Of a stretch of DNA of 64,000 nucleotides, positions 27,220-35,544 are shown one piece after another; the first letter of the stretch is position 1; each line of letters begins with the position of its first letter. Source of the stretch: Achromobacter sp. UMC71 (GTDB lineage Bacteria; Pseudomonadota; Gammaproteobacteria; Burkholderiales; Burkholderiaceae_B). Location of the stretch: NCBI RefSeq assembly GCF_014170305.1, contig NZ_LZZT01000018.1, forward strand, positions 124,001-188,000. The letters run 5' to 3'. Below the pieces are notes generated by a model. That model saw nothing but the letters and a program-made list of their open reading frames with translations. It was not told where the DNA came from and did no database searches. The position numbers and the translations under genes were made by a program.

Positions 27220-27984
27220 ATGGACAAGACATTCTTTGAATACCTGCTGCGCCTGGGCGACAGCTCGCTGATCCTGTCGCAGCGGCTGGGCGCCTGGACA
27301 GGGCACGGTCCCATCCTGGAAGAAGACCTGGCGCTGACCAACACCGCGCTGGACCTGCTGGGCCAGGCCCGCATGTGGCTGACGCTGGCCGGCGAGGTCG
27401 AAGGCGCCGGCCGCGACGAAGACGCGCTGGCCTACCTGCGCGACGCCCATCAGTTCCACAATCCGCTGCTGGTCGAACGGCCCAACGGCAACTACGCCGA
27501 CACCATGGCGCGCCAGTTCCTGTTCGACGTGTGGCACTACTTCCTGTTGCAACGCCTGGCCGAGTCCTCGGACGATCGCGTGGCCGCCATTGCCGCCAAG
27601 TCGCTCAAAGAGGTCACCTACCACGTGCGGCGCTCGTCCGACATGGTGGTGCGCCTGGGTGACGGCACAGAAGTCAGCCATGCCCGGATGCAGGCGGCCA
27701 TCGATGACGCCTGGCGCTTCACCGGCGAACTTTTCGCTGATGACGCGATCGACCAGGACATGGCGGCGCGCGGCATCGGCTGTGAGCTCGCCGCGCTGCG
27801 CGAACCCTGGGAACAGCATGTGCGCGAAGTGCTTCAAGAAGCCACGCTGACGGTGCCCGACGCGGCAGCCGCCAACCACCTGGCCTACCGCGGCGGCCGC
27901 CAGGGCAAGCACACCGAAGATCTCGGCTACCTGCTGGCCGAAATGCAATTCCTGCCGCGCGCCTATCCGGGAGCCACCTGGTGA
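27220..27984 (+). CDS. paaC: Phenylacetyl-CoA epoxidase subunit PaaC
   Basis: This structural, ferritin-like partner of PaaA has 254 residues with signatures GDSSLILSQRLGAWTGHGPILEEDLALTN and LLVERPNGNYADTMARQFLFDVWHYF. It lacks the full iron ligand set of PaaA, as is normal. It starts 15 bp after paaB behind GGGGGAG and overlaps paaD by four bases. Confidence 0.95.
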   Translation: MDKTFFEYLLRLGDSSLILSQRLGAWTGHGPILEEDLALTNTALDLLGQARMWLTLAGEVEGAGRDEDALAYLRDAHQFHNPLLVERPNGNYADTMARQFLFDVWHYFLLQRLAESSDDRVAAIAAKSLKEVTYHVRRSSDMVVRLGDGTEVSHARMQAAIDDAWRFTGELFADDAIDQDMAARGIGCELAALREPWEQHVREVLQEATLTVPDAAAANHLAYRGGRQGKHTEDLGYLLAEMQFLPRAYPGATW

Positions 27985-28487
27985 ACGCGCTGGCGCCCGT
28001 TGACGTCGACCAGGTCTACGCCTGGCTGCAGGAGGTCCCCGATCCGGAGATCCCCGTGCTGTCGGTGGTCGACCTGGGCGTGGTGCGGGACGTGTCCTGG
28101 GACGGCGAGGCCTGCGTGGTCGTCATCACGCCCACGTACTCCGGCTGCCCGGCGATGCGTGAAATCACCGAGGACATCCGCCAAGTCCTGGCGCGCCACG
28201 GCATCGCCGAGGTCCGTGTCGAGACCCGCCTGTCGCCCGCTTGGACCACTGACTGGATGAGCGAAAAGGGGCGCGCCGCGCTCAAGGGCTACGGCATTGC
28301 CGCTCCCGCGCAGCAGGCGATTGATATCTCGGGCATCAGCCGGCGCGCCGCCGGCCCGGCCATCGAGTGCCCGCGCTGCGGCTCGCGCGACACGCGCCTG
28401 GTCAGCAATTTCGGTTCGACGTCGTGCAAGGCGCTGTACCGCTGCGTCGCCTGCCGCGAGCCCTTCGATTATTTCAAGACTCACTGA
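27981..28487 (+). CDS. paaD: PaaD, epoxidase maturation protein (DUF59 family)
   Basis: The 168-residue protein has an N-terminal MIP18/DUF59-type domain (VPDPEIPVLSVVDLGVVRDV, TPTYSGCPAMREI) thought to serve iron-sulfur cluster assembly for PaaE. A C-terminal zinc-ribbon follows (CPRCGSRDTRLVSNFGSTSC, then CVAC). The start GTG overlaps the paaC stop. This two-part layout is characteristic of PaaD (PaaJ in some nomenclatures). Confidence 0.94.
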   Translation: MNALAPVDVDQVYAWLQEVPDPEIPVLSVVDLGVVRDVSWDGEACVVVITPTYSGCPAMREITEDIRQVLARHGIAEVRVETRLSPAWTTDWMSEKGRAALKGYGIAAPAQQAIDISGISRRAAGPAIECPRCGSRDTRLVSNFGSTSCKALYRCVACREPFDYFKTH

Positions 28488-28501
28488 GCGTGGTTTCGAG
28501 T

Positions 28502-29590
28502 ATGAGCCTGAACCAATTCCATTCCCTGAAGGTGGCCTCGGTGGCGCGCAACACGCGCGACGCGGTGGTCGTGACCTTCGACCTGCCCGAGGCGCTGGCC
28601 GAGGAATTCGCCTTTCTGCCCGGGCAGTACCTGACGCTGCGTACGCAGCTTAACGGCGAAGAACTACGCCGTTCGTATTCGATCTGTTCGGCGCCGCGCG
28701 ACAAGCTTTTGCGCGTGGCCATCAAGAAGGTCGACGAAGGCGCGTTTTCCAGCTGGGCCAATCATGAGCTGCAGCCGGGCCAGACGCTGGAAGTGATGGC
28801 GCCGGCCGGCAATTTCACCGTCGATTTCTCGCCGGAAAACGCGCGCCATTACGTGGCGTTCGCGGTCGGCAGCGGCATCACGCCGGTGTTCTCGCTGGTC
28901 AAGACCGCGCTGTCGACCGAACCCAACAGCAAATTCACGCTGTTCTTCGGCAACCGGGCCTCGTCGGCCGTGCTGTTCCGCGAAGAGATCGAAGACCTGA
29001 AGAACCTGTACATGGAGCGGTTCTCGCTGGTCTACGTGATGAGCCGCGAGACCCAGGACATCGAACTGTTCAACGGCCGCCTGGATGGCGACAAGGTCGA
29101 TCAGCTGATGTCGGCCTGGATGAGCCCCGAGGATATCGACTACGCTTTTGTCTGTGGTCCGCAGACCATGACCGAAAGCGTGGTAGCGCATCTGCAGGCC
29201 CGTGGCATCCCGAAGGCGAACATCAAGTTCGAGCTGTTCGGCGCCCCGAAGGGGCCGCGCGCGCTGCGCACCGGACAGGAAGCCCGCCAGGCCCCCGGCA
29301 AAGGGCAGTGCGAAGTGACCGTGGTGCAGGACGGCCACAGCCGCATGTTCGTCATCGACAAGAACAAGGACAGCGTGCTGGATTCGGCGCTGGCGCAAGG
29401 CATTGAGCTGCCGTATTCATGCAAGGGCGGGGTGTGCTCCACCTGCCGCTGCAAGGTGGTTGAAGGCGAAGTGGATATGGATGCCAACTTCGCCCTCGAA
29501 GATTACGAAGTGGCCCGGGGATTCATCCTGAGCTGCCAGAGCTTTCCGGTCAGCGACCGCCTGGTGATCGACTTCGACCAGGAAACCTGA
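28502..29590 (+). CDS. paaE: Phenylacetyl-CoA epoxidase reductase subunit PaaE
   Basis: The reductase passes electrons from NADPH through FAD and a plant-type 2Fe-2S cluster to PaaA. The 362-residue protein has the FAD site (RSYSICSAP), the NAD binding GSGITPVFSLVKTAL, and the C-terminal ferredoxin motif YSCKGGVCSTCRCKVVEG with the fourth cysteine at LSCQS. The ATG at 28502 is chosen because the protein family begins MSxxxFHxLKV; no strong ribosome site is seen, and the start lies 14 bp after paaD. Confidence 0.95.
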   Translation: MSLNQFHSLKVASVARNTRDAVVVTFDLPEALAEEFAFLPGQYLTLRTQLNGEELRRSYSICSAPRDKLLRVAIKKVDEGAFSSWANHELQPGQTLEVMAPAGNFTVDFSPENARHYVAFAVGSGITPVFSLVKTALSTEPNSKFTLFFGNRASSAVLFREEIEDLKNLYMERFSLVYVMSRETQDIELFNGRLDGDKVDQLMSAWMSPEDIDYAFVCGPQTMTESVVAHLQARGIPKANIKFELFGAPKGPRALRTGQEARQAPGKGQCEVTVVQDGHSRMFVIDKNKDSVLDSALAQGIELPYSCKGGVCSTCRCKVVEGEVDMDANFALEDYEVARGFILSCQSFPVSDRLVIDFDQET

Positions 29591-29662
29591 CCGTCGCGAG
29601 ACAAGTCATCGGATCCGGCCGATGGGGCCGGACAGAGAATAGTCAATATTTGGAGAGACGCA

Positions 29663-31327
29663 GTGTCCCAGAAATTCTTCGAACGCCACCAAGCCCTGCT
29701 GGAGCAAGCTCTGGCCGCCGCCGCCCTGCGCGGCTACTGGAGCCCGTTTGCCGAATCGCCCAGCCCCCGCAATTACGGCGAAACCGCCAACGATGACGGC
29801 CGCGCCGCCTTTGAAGCCCTGCAGGGCAAGCCGTTCCCGCTGACGCAGCACGATGCCGATGGCACTGTGGGCGGCGAAAAGTCCCCCTACGGTTTCGACC
29901 TGGGCATTACCTATCCCCACGTTCCGGCCGCCAAGCTGGTGGCCGCGTCCAAGCGCGCGCTCGCTGATTGGCGCCGCGCCGGTCCGCAGGCCTGGGTGGG
30001 CGTGTCGCTGGAGATCCTGGCGCGCCTGAACAAGCTCAGCTTTGAAATCGCCTACGCGGTGCAGCACACGACCGGGCAGGGCTTCATGATGGCCTTCCAG
30101 GCCGGCGGCCCGCACGCGCAAGACCGCGGCTTCGAGGCCGTGGCCTACGCCTGGCAGGAAATGTCGCGCATCCCCGGCGTGGCCATTTGGGAAAAGCCGC
30201 AGGGCAAGAACGAGCCGATCCGCATGGAAAAGCATTTCACCGTGGTGCCGCGCGGCGTCGCGCTGGTGATCGGTTGCTCGACCTTCCCGACCTGGAATGG
30301 CTACCCTGGCATGTTCGCCAGCCTGGCGACCGGCAACACCGTCATCGTCAAGCCGCACCCGGGCGCGATCCTGCCGCTGGCCATCACCGTGAAGGTGGCG
30401 CGCGAAGTGCTGCAGGAAGCGGGCTTCGATCCGGACGTGGTGCTGCTGGCCGCGCATGCCGCCAACGAAGACACCGCCCGCCAACTGGCGCTGGATCCCG
30501 CCGTCAAGATCATCGACTTCACCGGCAGCACCGCCAACGGCGACTGGCTCGAGAACAACGCCCGCCAGGCGCTGGTCTACACCGAGAAGGCCGGCGTCAA
30601 CCAGGTGATCATCGACTCCGCTGCCGATTTGAAGGGCGTGGCGCGCAACCTGGCGTTCTCGCTGGCGCTGTATTCGGGCCAGATGTGCACGGCGCCGCAG
30701 AATATCTATGTGCCGCGCGACGGCATCCAGACGCCGGAAGGCCGGGTCAGCTTCGATGAGGTCGCCGCCGCCCTGGGCGCCGCCGTGGACAAGCTCGGCG
30801 CCGACGCAGCCAAGGCCGTGGAACTGACGGGCGCGATCCAGAACGAAGGTATTGTCGAGCGCATCGAGAAGGCCCGTGCGCTGGGTCTGCCGGTGGTGGC
30901 CGACAGCCGCACGCTGGTCCATCCGCAATTCGAGAACGCGCGTGTGCGCACGCCGCTGGTCTTGCGCACCGAGGCTGGCAACGCCGCCATCAGCCAGGAA
31001 TGGTTCGGCCCGATCGCCTTCGTGGTGGCCACCGACTCCACCGCCCACAGCATCCAGCTGGCGCGTGACAGCGTGATCCAGCACGGCGCCTTGTCGCTGT
31101 CCGCCTACACCACCAGCAACGAAGTGGCCGAGCAGGTGCAAGACGCGGCGGAAGAGTCCGGCGTGTCGCTGTCCCTGAACCTGACGGGCGCGGTGTTCGT
31201 GAACCAGACCGCCGCTTTCAGCGACTTTCATGGCACCGGCGCCAACCCGGCGGCCAATGCGGCACTGTCCGACTCGGCCTTCGTCTCGAACCGCTTCCGC
31301 GTGGTGCAGACCCGCCGTCACATCTAA
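29663..31327 (+). CDS. paaN: Phenylacetic acid degradation protein PaaN (aldehyde dehydrogenase-like)
   Basis: PaaN is the aldehyde-dehydrogenase-superfamily protein of many proteobacterial paa clusters and is taken to oxidise the ring-cleavage aldehyde. The 554-residue protein has FTGSTANGDWLE, the catalytic cysteine region SGQMCTAPQNIY and QEWFGPIAFVV. It lacks the C-terminal MaoC hydratase domain of E. coli PaaZ (about 680 residues), so the hydrolase step must be supplied by another protein or by spontaneous loss. Start is a GTG behind GGAGAG, 72 bp after paaE. Confidence 0.88.
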   Translation: MSQKFFERHQALLEQALAAAALRGYWSPFAESPSPRNYGETANDDGRAAFEALQGKPFPLTQHDADGTVGGEKSPYGFDLGITYPHVPAAKLVAASKRALADWRRAGPQAWVGVSLEILARLNKLSFEIAYAVQHTTGQGFMMAFQAGGPHAQDRGFEAVAYAWQEMSRIPGVAIWEKPQGKNEPIRMEKHFTVVPRGVALVIGCSTFPTWNGYPGMFASLATGNTVIVKPHPGAILPLAITVKVAREVLQEAGFDPDVVLLAAHAANEDTARQLALDPAVKIIDFTGSTANGDWLENNARQALVYTEKAGVNQVIIDSAADLKGVARNLAFSLALYSGQMCTAPQNIYVPRDGIQTPEGRVSFDEVAAALGAAVDKLGADAAKAVELTGAIQNEGIVERIEKARALGLPVVADSRTLVHPQFENARVRTPLVLRTEAGNAAISQEWFGPIAFVVATDSTAHSIQLARDSVIQHGALSLSAYTTSNEVAEQVQDAAEESGVSLSLNLTGAVFVNQTAAFSDFHGTGANPAANAALSDSAFVSNRFRVVQTRRHI

Positions 31328-31342
31328 GCCACGAGACCGGAC

Positions 31343-32131
31343 ATGAGCTATCAAGACATCCAATTCGATCTTGCCAACGGTATTGCACGTTTGACGCTGA
31401 ACCGCCCGGACAAGCTCAATAGCTTCACGGCCAATATGCACGGCGAAGTGGCCGACGCGCTGACCCGCGTCGAAACGGAAGGCGCGCGCGTGCTGGTGCT
31501 GACCGGCGCGGGCCGCGGCTTTTGCGCCGGCCAGGACTTGAGCGAGCGCAAGCCCGCCCCCGACGGCACGCCGCCCGATCTGGGCGAGACCGTCGACAAG
31601 TTCTACGCGCCGCTGGTGCGCCGCCTGAACGCCTTGTCCATGCCCGTAGTGGTGGGGGTCAATGGCGTGGCGGCCGGCGCGGGCGCCAATCTGGCGTTTG
31701 CCGGCGACATCGTCATCGCCAAGGAATCGGCCAACTTCATCCAGTCGTTCTGCAAGCTGGGCCTGATTCCGGATACCGGCGGCACGTTCGTGCTGCCGCG
31801 CCTGGTGGGCCGCGCCCGCGCCATGGGACTGGCGATGCTGGGCGACAAGCTCAGCGCGCGCCAGGCCGAGGCCTGGGGCCTGATCTGGCAATGCGTGGCC
31901 GACGACGCGTTCGACGCCACGCTGGAAAACCTGGCGCAGCATTTCTCGCGCGCGCCCACCAAGGGCCTGGCCTTTACCAAGCGCGCCTTGCAGGCCAGCT
32001 TGGGCAACGACCTTGCGACCCAACTGGATCTGGAACGCGACATGATGCGCGAGCTGGGCCGCAGCGCCGACTACGCCGAGGGCGTGGCGGCATTCCTGGG
32101 CAAACGCGAACCGCAGTTCAAGGGGCAATGA
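31343..32131 (+). CDS. paaG: 2-(1,2-epoxy-1,2-dihydrophenyl)acetyl-CoA isomerase PaaG
   Basis: This crotonase-fold enzyme isomerises the epoxide to the seven-membered oxepin-CoA. The 262-residue protein carries the crotonase signature GAGRGFCAGQDLSER (oxyanion hole) and GVNGVAAGAGANLAFAGDIVIA, and a conserved acidic residue in LGLIPDTGGTFVLPRLVG. It lies 15 bp after paaN; its stop overlaps the paaI start codons. Confidence 0.93.
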   Translation: MSYQDIQFDLANGIARLTLNRPDKLNSFTANMHGEVADALTRVETEGARVLVLTGAGRGFCAGQDLSERKPAPDGTPPDLGETVDKFYAPLVRRLNALSMPVVVGVNGVAAGAGANLAFAGDIVIAKESANFIQSFCKLGLIPDTGGTFVLPRLVGRARAMGLAMLGDKLSARQAEAWGLIWQCVADDAFDATLENLAQHFSRAPTKGLAFTKRALQASLGNDLATQLDLERDMMRELGRSADYAEGVAAFLGKREPQFKGQ

Positions 32132-32601
32132 TGAGCACGCACGTTCCGCCCGTCGAGGCGCCGACCGATCCCCAGGAACTGGCGCAGGCCGTGGGCACGG
32201 TGATGTACGCCGGCGACGCGGCCTCGCAGGGCCTGGACATGAAAGTCGAGGAAATGGCGCCGGGCTATGCCCGCCTGACCATGCGGGTGCGTCCCGACAT
32301 GCTCAATGGCCACAAGACCTGCCATGGCGGCTTCATCTTCGCCCTGGCCGACAGCGCATTCGCCTTTTCCTGCAATTCGCGCAACGTCAGCACGGTGGCC
32401 TCGGGTTGCACCATCGATTACCTGGCGCCCGGCTTCGAGGGCGACCTGCTGACCGCGGTGGCGCAGGAGCGTTCGCTGGCCGGCCGCACCGGCGTGTATG
32501 ACGTCACCGTGACCAACCAGGAGGGCCGCAATGTTGCGTTGTTCCGCGGCCGTTCCTATCGGATCAAGGGGCAGATCGTCGGCACGCCCGCCGAAGCTTG
32601 A
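32131..32601 (+). CDS. paaI: Acyl-CoA thioesterase PaaI
   Basis: This hotdog-fold thioesterase hydrolyses hydroxyphenylacetyl-CoA and relatives, releasing CoA from dead-end intermediates. The 156-residue protein has the active-site helix NGHKTCHGGFIFALADSAFAF and the conserved VASGCTIDYLAPG strand. Two ATG codons in frame (32128, 32131) overlap the paaG stop. The second is preferred because it has better spacing to AAGGGG. Confidence 0.93.
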   Translation: MSTHVPPVEAPTDPQELAQAVGTVMYAGDAASQGLDMKVEEMAPGYARLTMRVRPDMLNGHKTCHGGFIFALADSAFAFSCNSRNVSTVASGCTIDYLAPGFEGDLLTAVAQERSLAGRTGVYDVTVTNQEGRNVALFRGRSYRIKGQIVGTPAEA

Positions 32602-32703
32602 ACCCGTCGACCCACCCCAGACAAGGCCGCCGGACGAGGCGCGCGCGGACGGAATCCGCGCCGCCCGGACCGGTGTAAAGAGAATTCCAAGAGAGAGATA
32701 ACC

Positions 32704-34020
32704 ATGTCCAACACCATGAGCAAGCCGGGGCTGGACCCCATCGAGCATGCCAGCCAGGACGAACTGCGGGCCCTGCAGCTTGAGCGCCTAAAGTGGTCGG
32801 TCAAGCATGCCTACGACAATGTGCCGCACTACAAGAAGGCCTTCGACGAGGCCGGCGTGCATCCGGACGATCTGAAGCAGCTGTCCGATATTGCCAAGTT
32901 CCCGTTCACCACCAAGAAGGAACTGCGCGAGAACTATCCGTTCGGCATGTTCGCGGTGCCGCGCGAGCGCATTTCGCGCATCCATGCGTCCAGCGGCACG
33001 ACCGGCAAGCCGACCGTAGTGGGCTACACCAAGAACGACCTGGATAACTGGGCCAACCTGGTGGCGCGCTCGATCCGCGCGGCCGGCGGCAAGCCCGGAG
33101 ACACGGTGCACGTGGCCTACGGCTACGGCCTGTTCACGGGCGGCCTGGGCGCGCATTACGGCGCCGAACGCCTGGGTTGCACCGTCATCCCGATGTCGGG
33201 CGGGCAGACCGAAAAGCAGGTGCAGCTGATCAACGATTTCCGTCCGGACATCATCATGGTCACGCCCTCCTATTTCTGCAATATTCTCGAGGAACAGCGC
33301 CGCCAGGGAATTGATCCGCGTCAAAGTTCGCTGCGCATCGGCATCTTCGGCGCCGAACCCTGGACCGGGCAGATGCGCGCCGACATCGAAGCCGAAGCCG
33401 GCATCGATGCCGTCGACATCTATGGCCTTTCCGAAGTAATGGGGCCGGGCGTGGCCAGCGAGTGCGTCGAGACCAAGGATGGCCCGGTGGTCTGGGAAGA
33501 CCACTTCTACGCCGAGATTATTAATCCGGACACGGGCGAGCCCGTGGCCGACGGCGAGCCGGGCGAACTGGTGTTCACGTCGCTGACCAAGGAAGCGATG
33601 CCGATCATTCGCTACCGCACCCGCGACCTGACTCGCTTGTTGCCGCCCACCGCGCGCAGCATGCGCCGCATCGGCAAGATCACCGGCCGCAGCGACGATA
33701 TGCTGATCGTGCGCGGCGTGAACATGTTCCCGACGCAAGTCGAGGAACTGGTCCTCAAGATCGCCCAGCTTGCGCCGCATTACCAACTGGTGCTGTCGCG
33801 CTCGGGCAATATGGACGAGCTCGAGATCCTGACCGAAGTGCGCGCCGAGTTCTCGACCCTGTCGGACGCGGAACGCGCTGCCCTGGGCAAGCAACTGCAG
33901 CACGCGGTCAAGACGCACATCGGCGTCAGCGCCCGCATCCAGGTGTCGGAATCGGGCCATGTCGAACGCACGCTGACCGGCAAGGCCCGCCGCGTGATCG
34001 ACAAGCGGCCGAAGGGCTAA
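32704..34020 (+). CDS. paaK: Phenylacetate-CoA ligase
   Basis: It activates phenylacetate to phenylacetyl-CoA with ATP, the entry step of the pathway. The 438-residue protein has the AMP-binding P-loop SSGTTGKPTVVGYT (about residue 98), the DIYGLSEVMGPGVASEC motif, YRTRDLTRLL and the C-terminal GRSDDMLIVRGVNMFPTQVEE and LTGKARRVID. It starts 102 bp after paaI behind GAGAGAG and is the last gene of the operon before a terminator. Confidence 0.96.
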   Translation: MSNTMSKPGLDPIEHASQDELRALQLERLKWSVKHAYDNVPHYKKAFDEAGVHPDDLKQLSDIAKFPFTTKKELRENYPFGMFAVPRERISRIHASSGTTGKPTVVGYTKNDLDNWANLVARSIRAAGGKPGDTVHVAYGYGLFTGGLGAHYGAERLGCTVIPMSGGQTEKQVQLINDFRPDIIMVTPSYFCNILEEQRRQGIDPRQSSLRIGIFGAEPWTGQMRADIEAEAGIDAVDIYGLSEVMGPGVASECVETKDGPVVWEDHFYAEIINPDTGEPVADGEPGELVFTSLTKEAMPIIRYRTRDLTRLLPPTARSMRRIGKITGRSDDMLIVRGVNMFPTQVEELVLKIAQLAPHYQLVLSRSGNMDELEILTEVRAEFSTLSDAERAALGKQLQHAVKTHIGVSARIQVSESGHVERTLTGKARRVIDKRPKG

Positions 34021-34099
34021 AGGGGGGCTTGCCCTGAACGCCGCGCTGCGCGTCAGCCGAGGCAGCGGCATAGCGGCACAGGCGGGCTTCTCGCCAAAG

Positions 34100-34127
34100 A
34101 AAAAGACAGCCGGCGGCTGTCTTTTTT
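34100..34127 (+). terminator. Bidirectional terminator between paaK and the MATE gene
   Basis: Perfect 12-bp stem (34100-34111 with 34115-34126), loop GGC, with A-tract on the left and T-tract on the right, so it can end transcription from both converging genes. Confidence 0.88.
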
Positions 34128-34143
34128 GTTGGGCGGTATCCGC

Positions 34144-35544
34144 CTATCGCGCCACGGCGCGGACGATGTGCCGGTACCAGAAGTGGAGCAGCGCGGCGGA
34201 CAGCGCCAGGCCGGCCATGGCCATCAGCCACATCGTGCCGGCGCCCTGCGGCGAGCCGGGCACCAGGAAGTTGCGCAGCCCGTCCAAACCGCCGCGCCCG
34301 GGACCGAAGCCAAACCACCAGCCGCCGACCAGGCCCACACCGGCCAACGCCACCGTCTGCAGCAGCAGCGGCACCACCGCGACCTTGTAGGCGCGCAGCA
34401 GGTATGAGTTGATGCATTGCATGGAATCGAACAGGTGGAACAGCGGCAGCACGGCCAGCAGCGTGGTGGCCACGGCCGCCACCTGGCTGTCGCCGGTGTA
34501 GGCCGCCAGGATCAGCGGGCGGCCGGCCAGCAGCACCACCGCGGTCAACAGCGCCCCCATCAGCCCCAACGCCAGGCCGGCCATGCCGGTGCGGTGGGCA
34601 TGCGCCAGATTACCGGCGCCGATCGCCTGCGCCGTCAAGGCGGCGGTGGCCACGCCCAGGGCCATCGGCATCATGTAGCACAGCGCCGCCAGGTTCGACA
34701 TGATCTGGTGGCCGCCAGTGACGTACGTGCCTTCGCGGGCCACCAGCAAGGCCATGAAGGTGAAGGCCGACACTTCGACCAGGTACGAGCCGCCCATGGG
34801 GATGCCCAGGCGCAGCAGCTCTTTCAGGGTCTTCCAGTCCGGCCGGCCCACGTGCAGGCGGAAGCGCCGGTAATAGCGGTCATGCGTGATCACCCACAGG
34901 CCCAGCCCCAGGCTCATCCACGACACCAGGGCCGTGGCCAGCCCGGCGCCGGTCGCGCCCATGGCCGGCAGGCCCAGGCTGCCGTAGATGAACAGCCAAT
35001 TGAAAAATGCCTTGAAGCCGATGGCGGTCAGGTTGATCGCCATGACCAGCTTGGGGCGCGACACCGATGTGCCCAACGCATAGATGGTGCGGAACACCAG
35101 CGCGGCGGGCAGTGCCAGCACCAGCGCGCGCAGGTAGGACGCGATGCGGTCGCGCACGGCGGGGTCGACGTTGCCCGACATGGACAGCCAGGCATCGGGG
35201 AACAGCATCAGGATGGCGCCGACCACCGACAGCCCCAAGGCCAGCCAGACGCCCTGGCCCCAACTGCGGCCCACTTCCAGGTTGTTGCCGGCGCCGAAGT
35301 GCTGCGCCAGGATGGGGATGAGCGCGTGGACGACGCCCATCAGGCCGACGAAGATGGTGATGTAGATGGAGGCGGACAGCGCCATCGCCGCCAGGTCGCT
35401 GGCGCTGGCGTGGCCGGTCATGGCGGTGTCCAGCACGCCGAATGAGATACCAGCCCATTGGCTGATCAGCACCGGCCAAGCCTGCTTGGCGATGCCGCGC
35501 AGGGTGGCGCCGAAACTGATCGGCGCCGCTGCGGCAGTGCTCAT
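34144..35544 (-). CDS. MATE family efflux transporter (NorM-like)
   Basis: This 466-residue inner-membrane exporter has about 12 hydrophobic segments in two similar halves, as in Na+/H+-driven multidrug MATE proteins. Family features include WPVLISQWAGISFGVLDTAMTGHASASDLAAMALS in the first half and GIPMGGSYLVEVSAFTFMALLVAREG. Substrates are not predictable. Its ATG overlaps the stop of the upstream glycosyltransferase gene (ATGA), so both are translated together, though a functional link is not obvious. Confidence 0.9.
   Translation of the reverse strand: MSTAAAAPISFGATLRGIAKQAWPVLISQWAGISFGVLDTAMTGHASASDLAAMALSASIYITIFVGLMGVVHALIPILAQHFGAGNNLEVGRSWGQGVWLALGLSVVGAILMLFPDAWLSMSGNVDPAVRDRIASYLRALVLALPAALVFRTIYALGTSVSRPKLVMAINLTAIGFKAFFNWLFIYGSLGLPAMGATGAGLATALVSWMSLGLGLWVITHDRYYRRFRLHVGRPDWKTLKELLRLGIPMGGSYLVEVSAFTFMALLVAREGTYVTGGHQIMSNLAALCYMMPMALGVATAALTAQAIGAGNLAHAHRTGMAGLALGLMGALLTAVVLLAGRPLILAAYTGDSQVAAVATTLLAVLPLFHLFDSMQCINSYLLRAYKVAVVPLLLQTVALAGVGLVGGWWFGFGPGRGGLDGLRNFLVPGSPQGAGTMWLMAMAGLALSAALLHFWYRHIVRAVAR

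Noticed and set aside
29606..32128. 840-codon open frame on the minus strand
   Set aside because: It lies opposite paaN and paaG, is rich in His, Gln, Arg and Gly as expected from the reverse of GC-rich coding DNA, and has no known domain.
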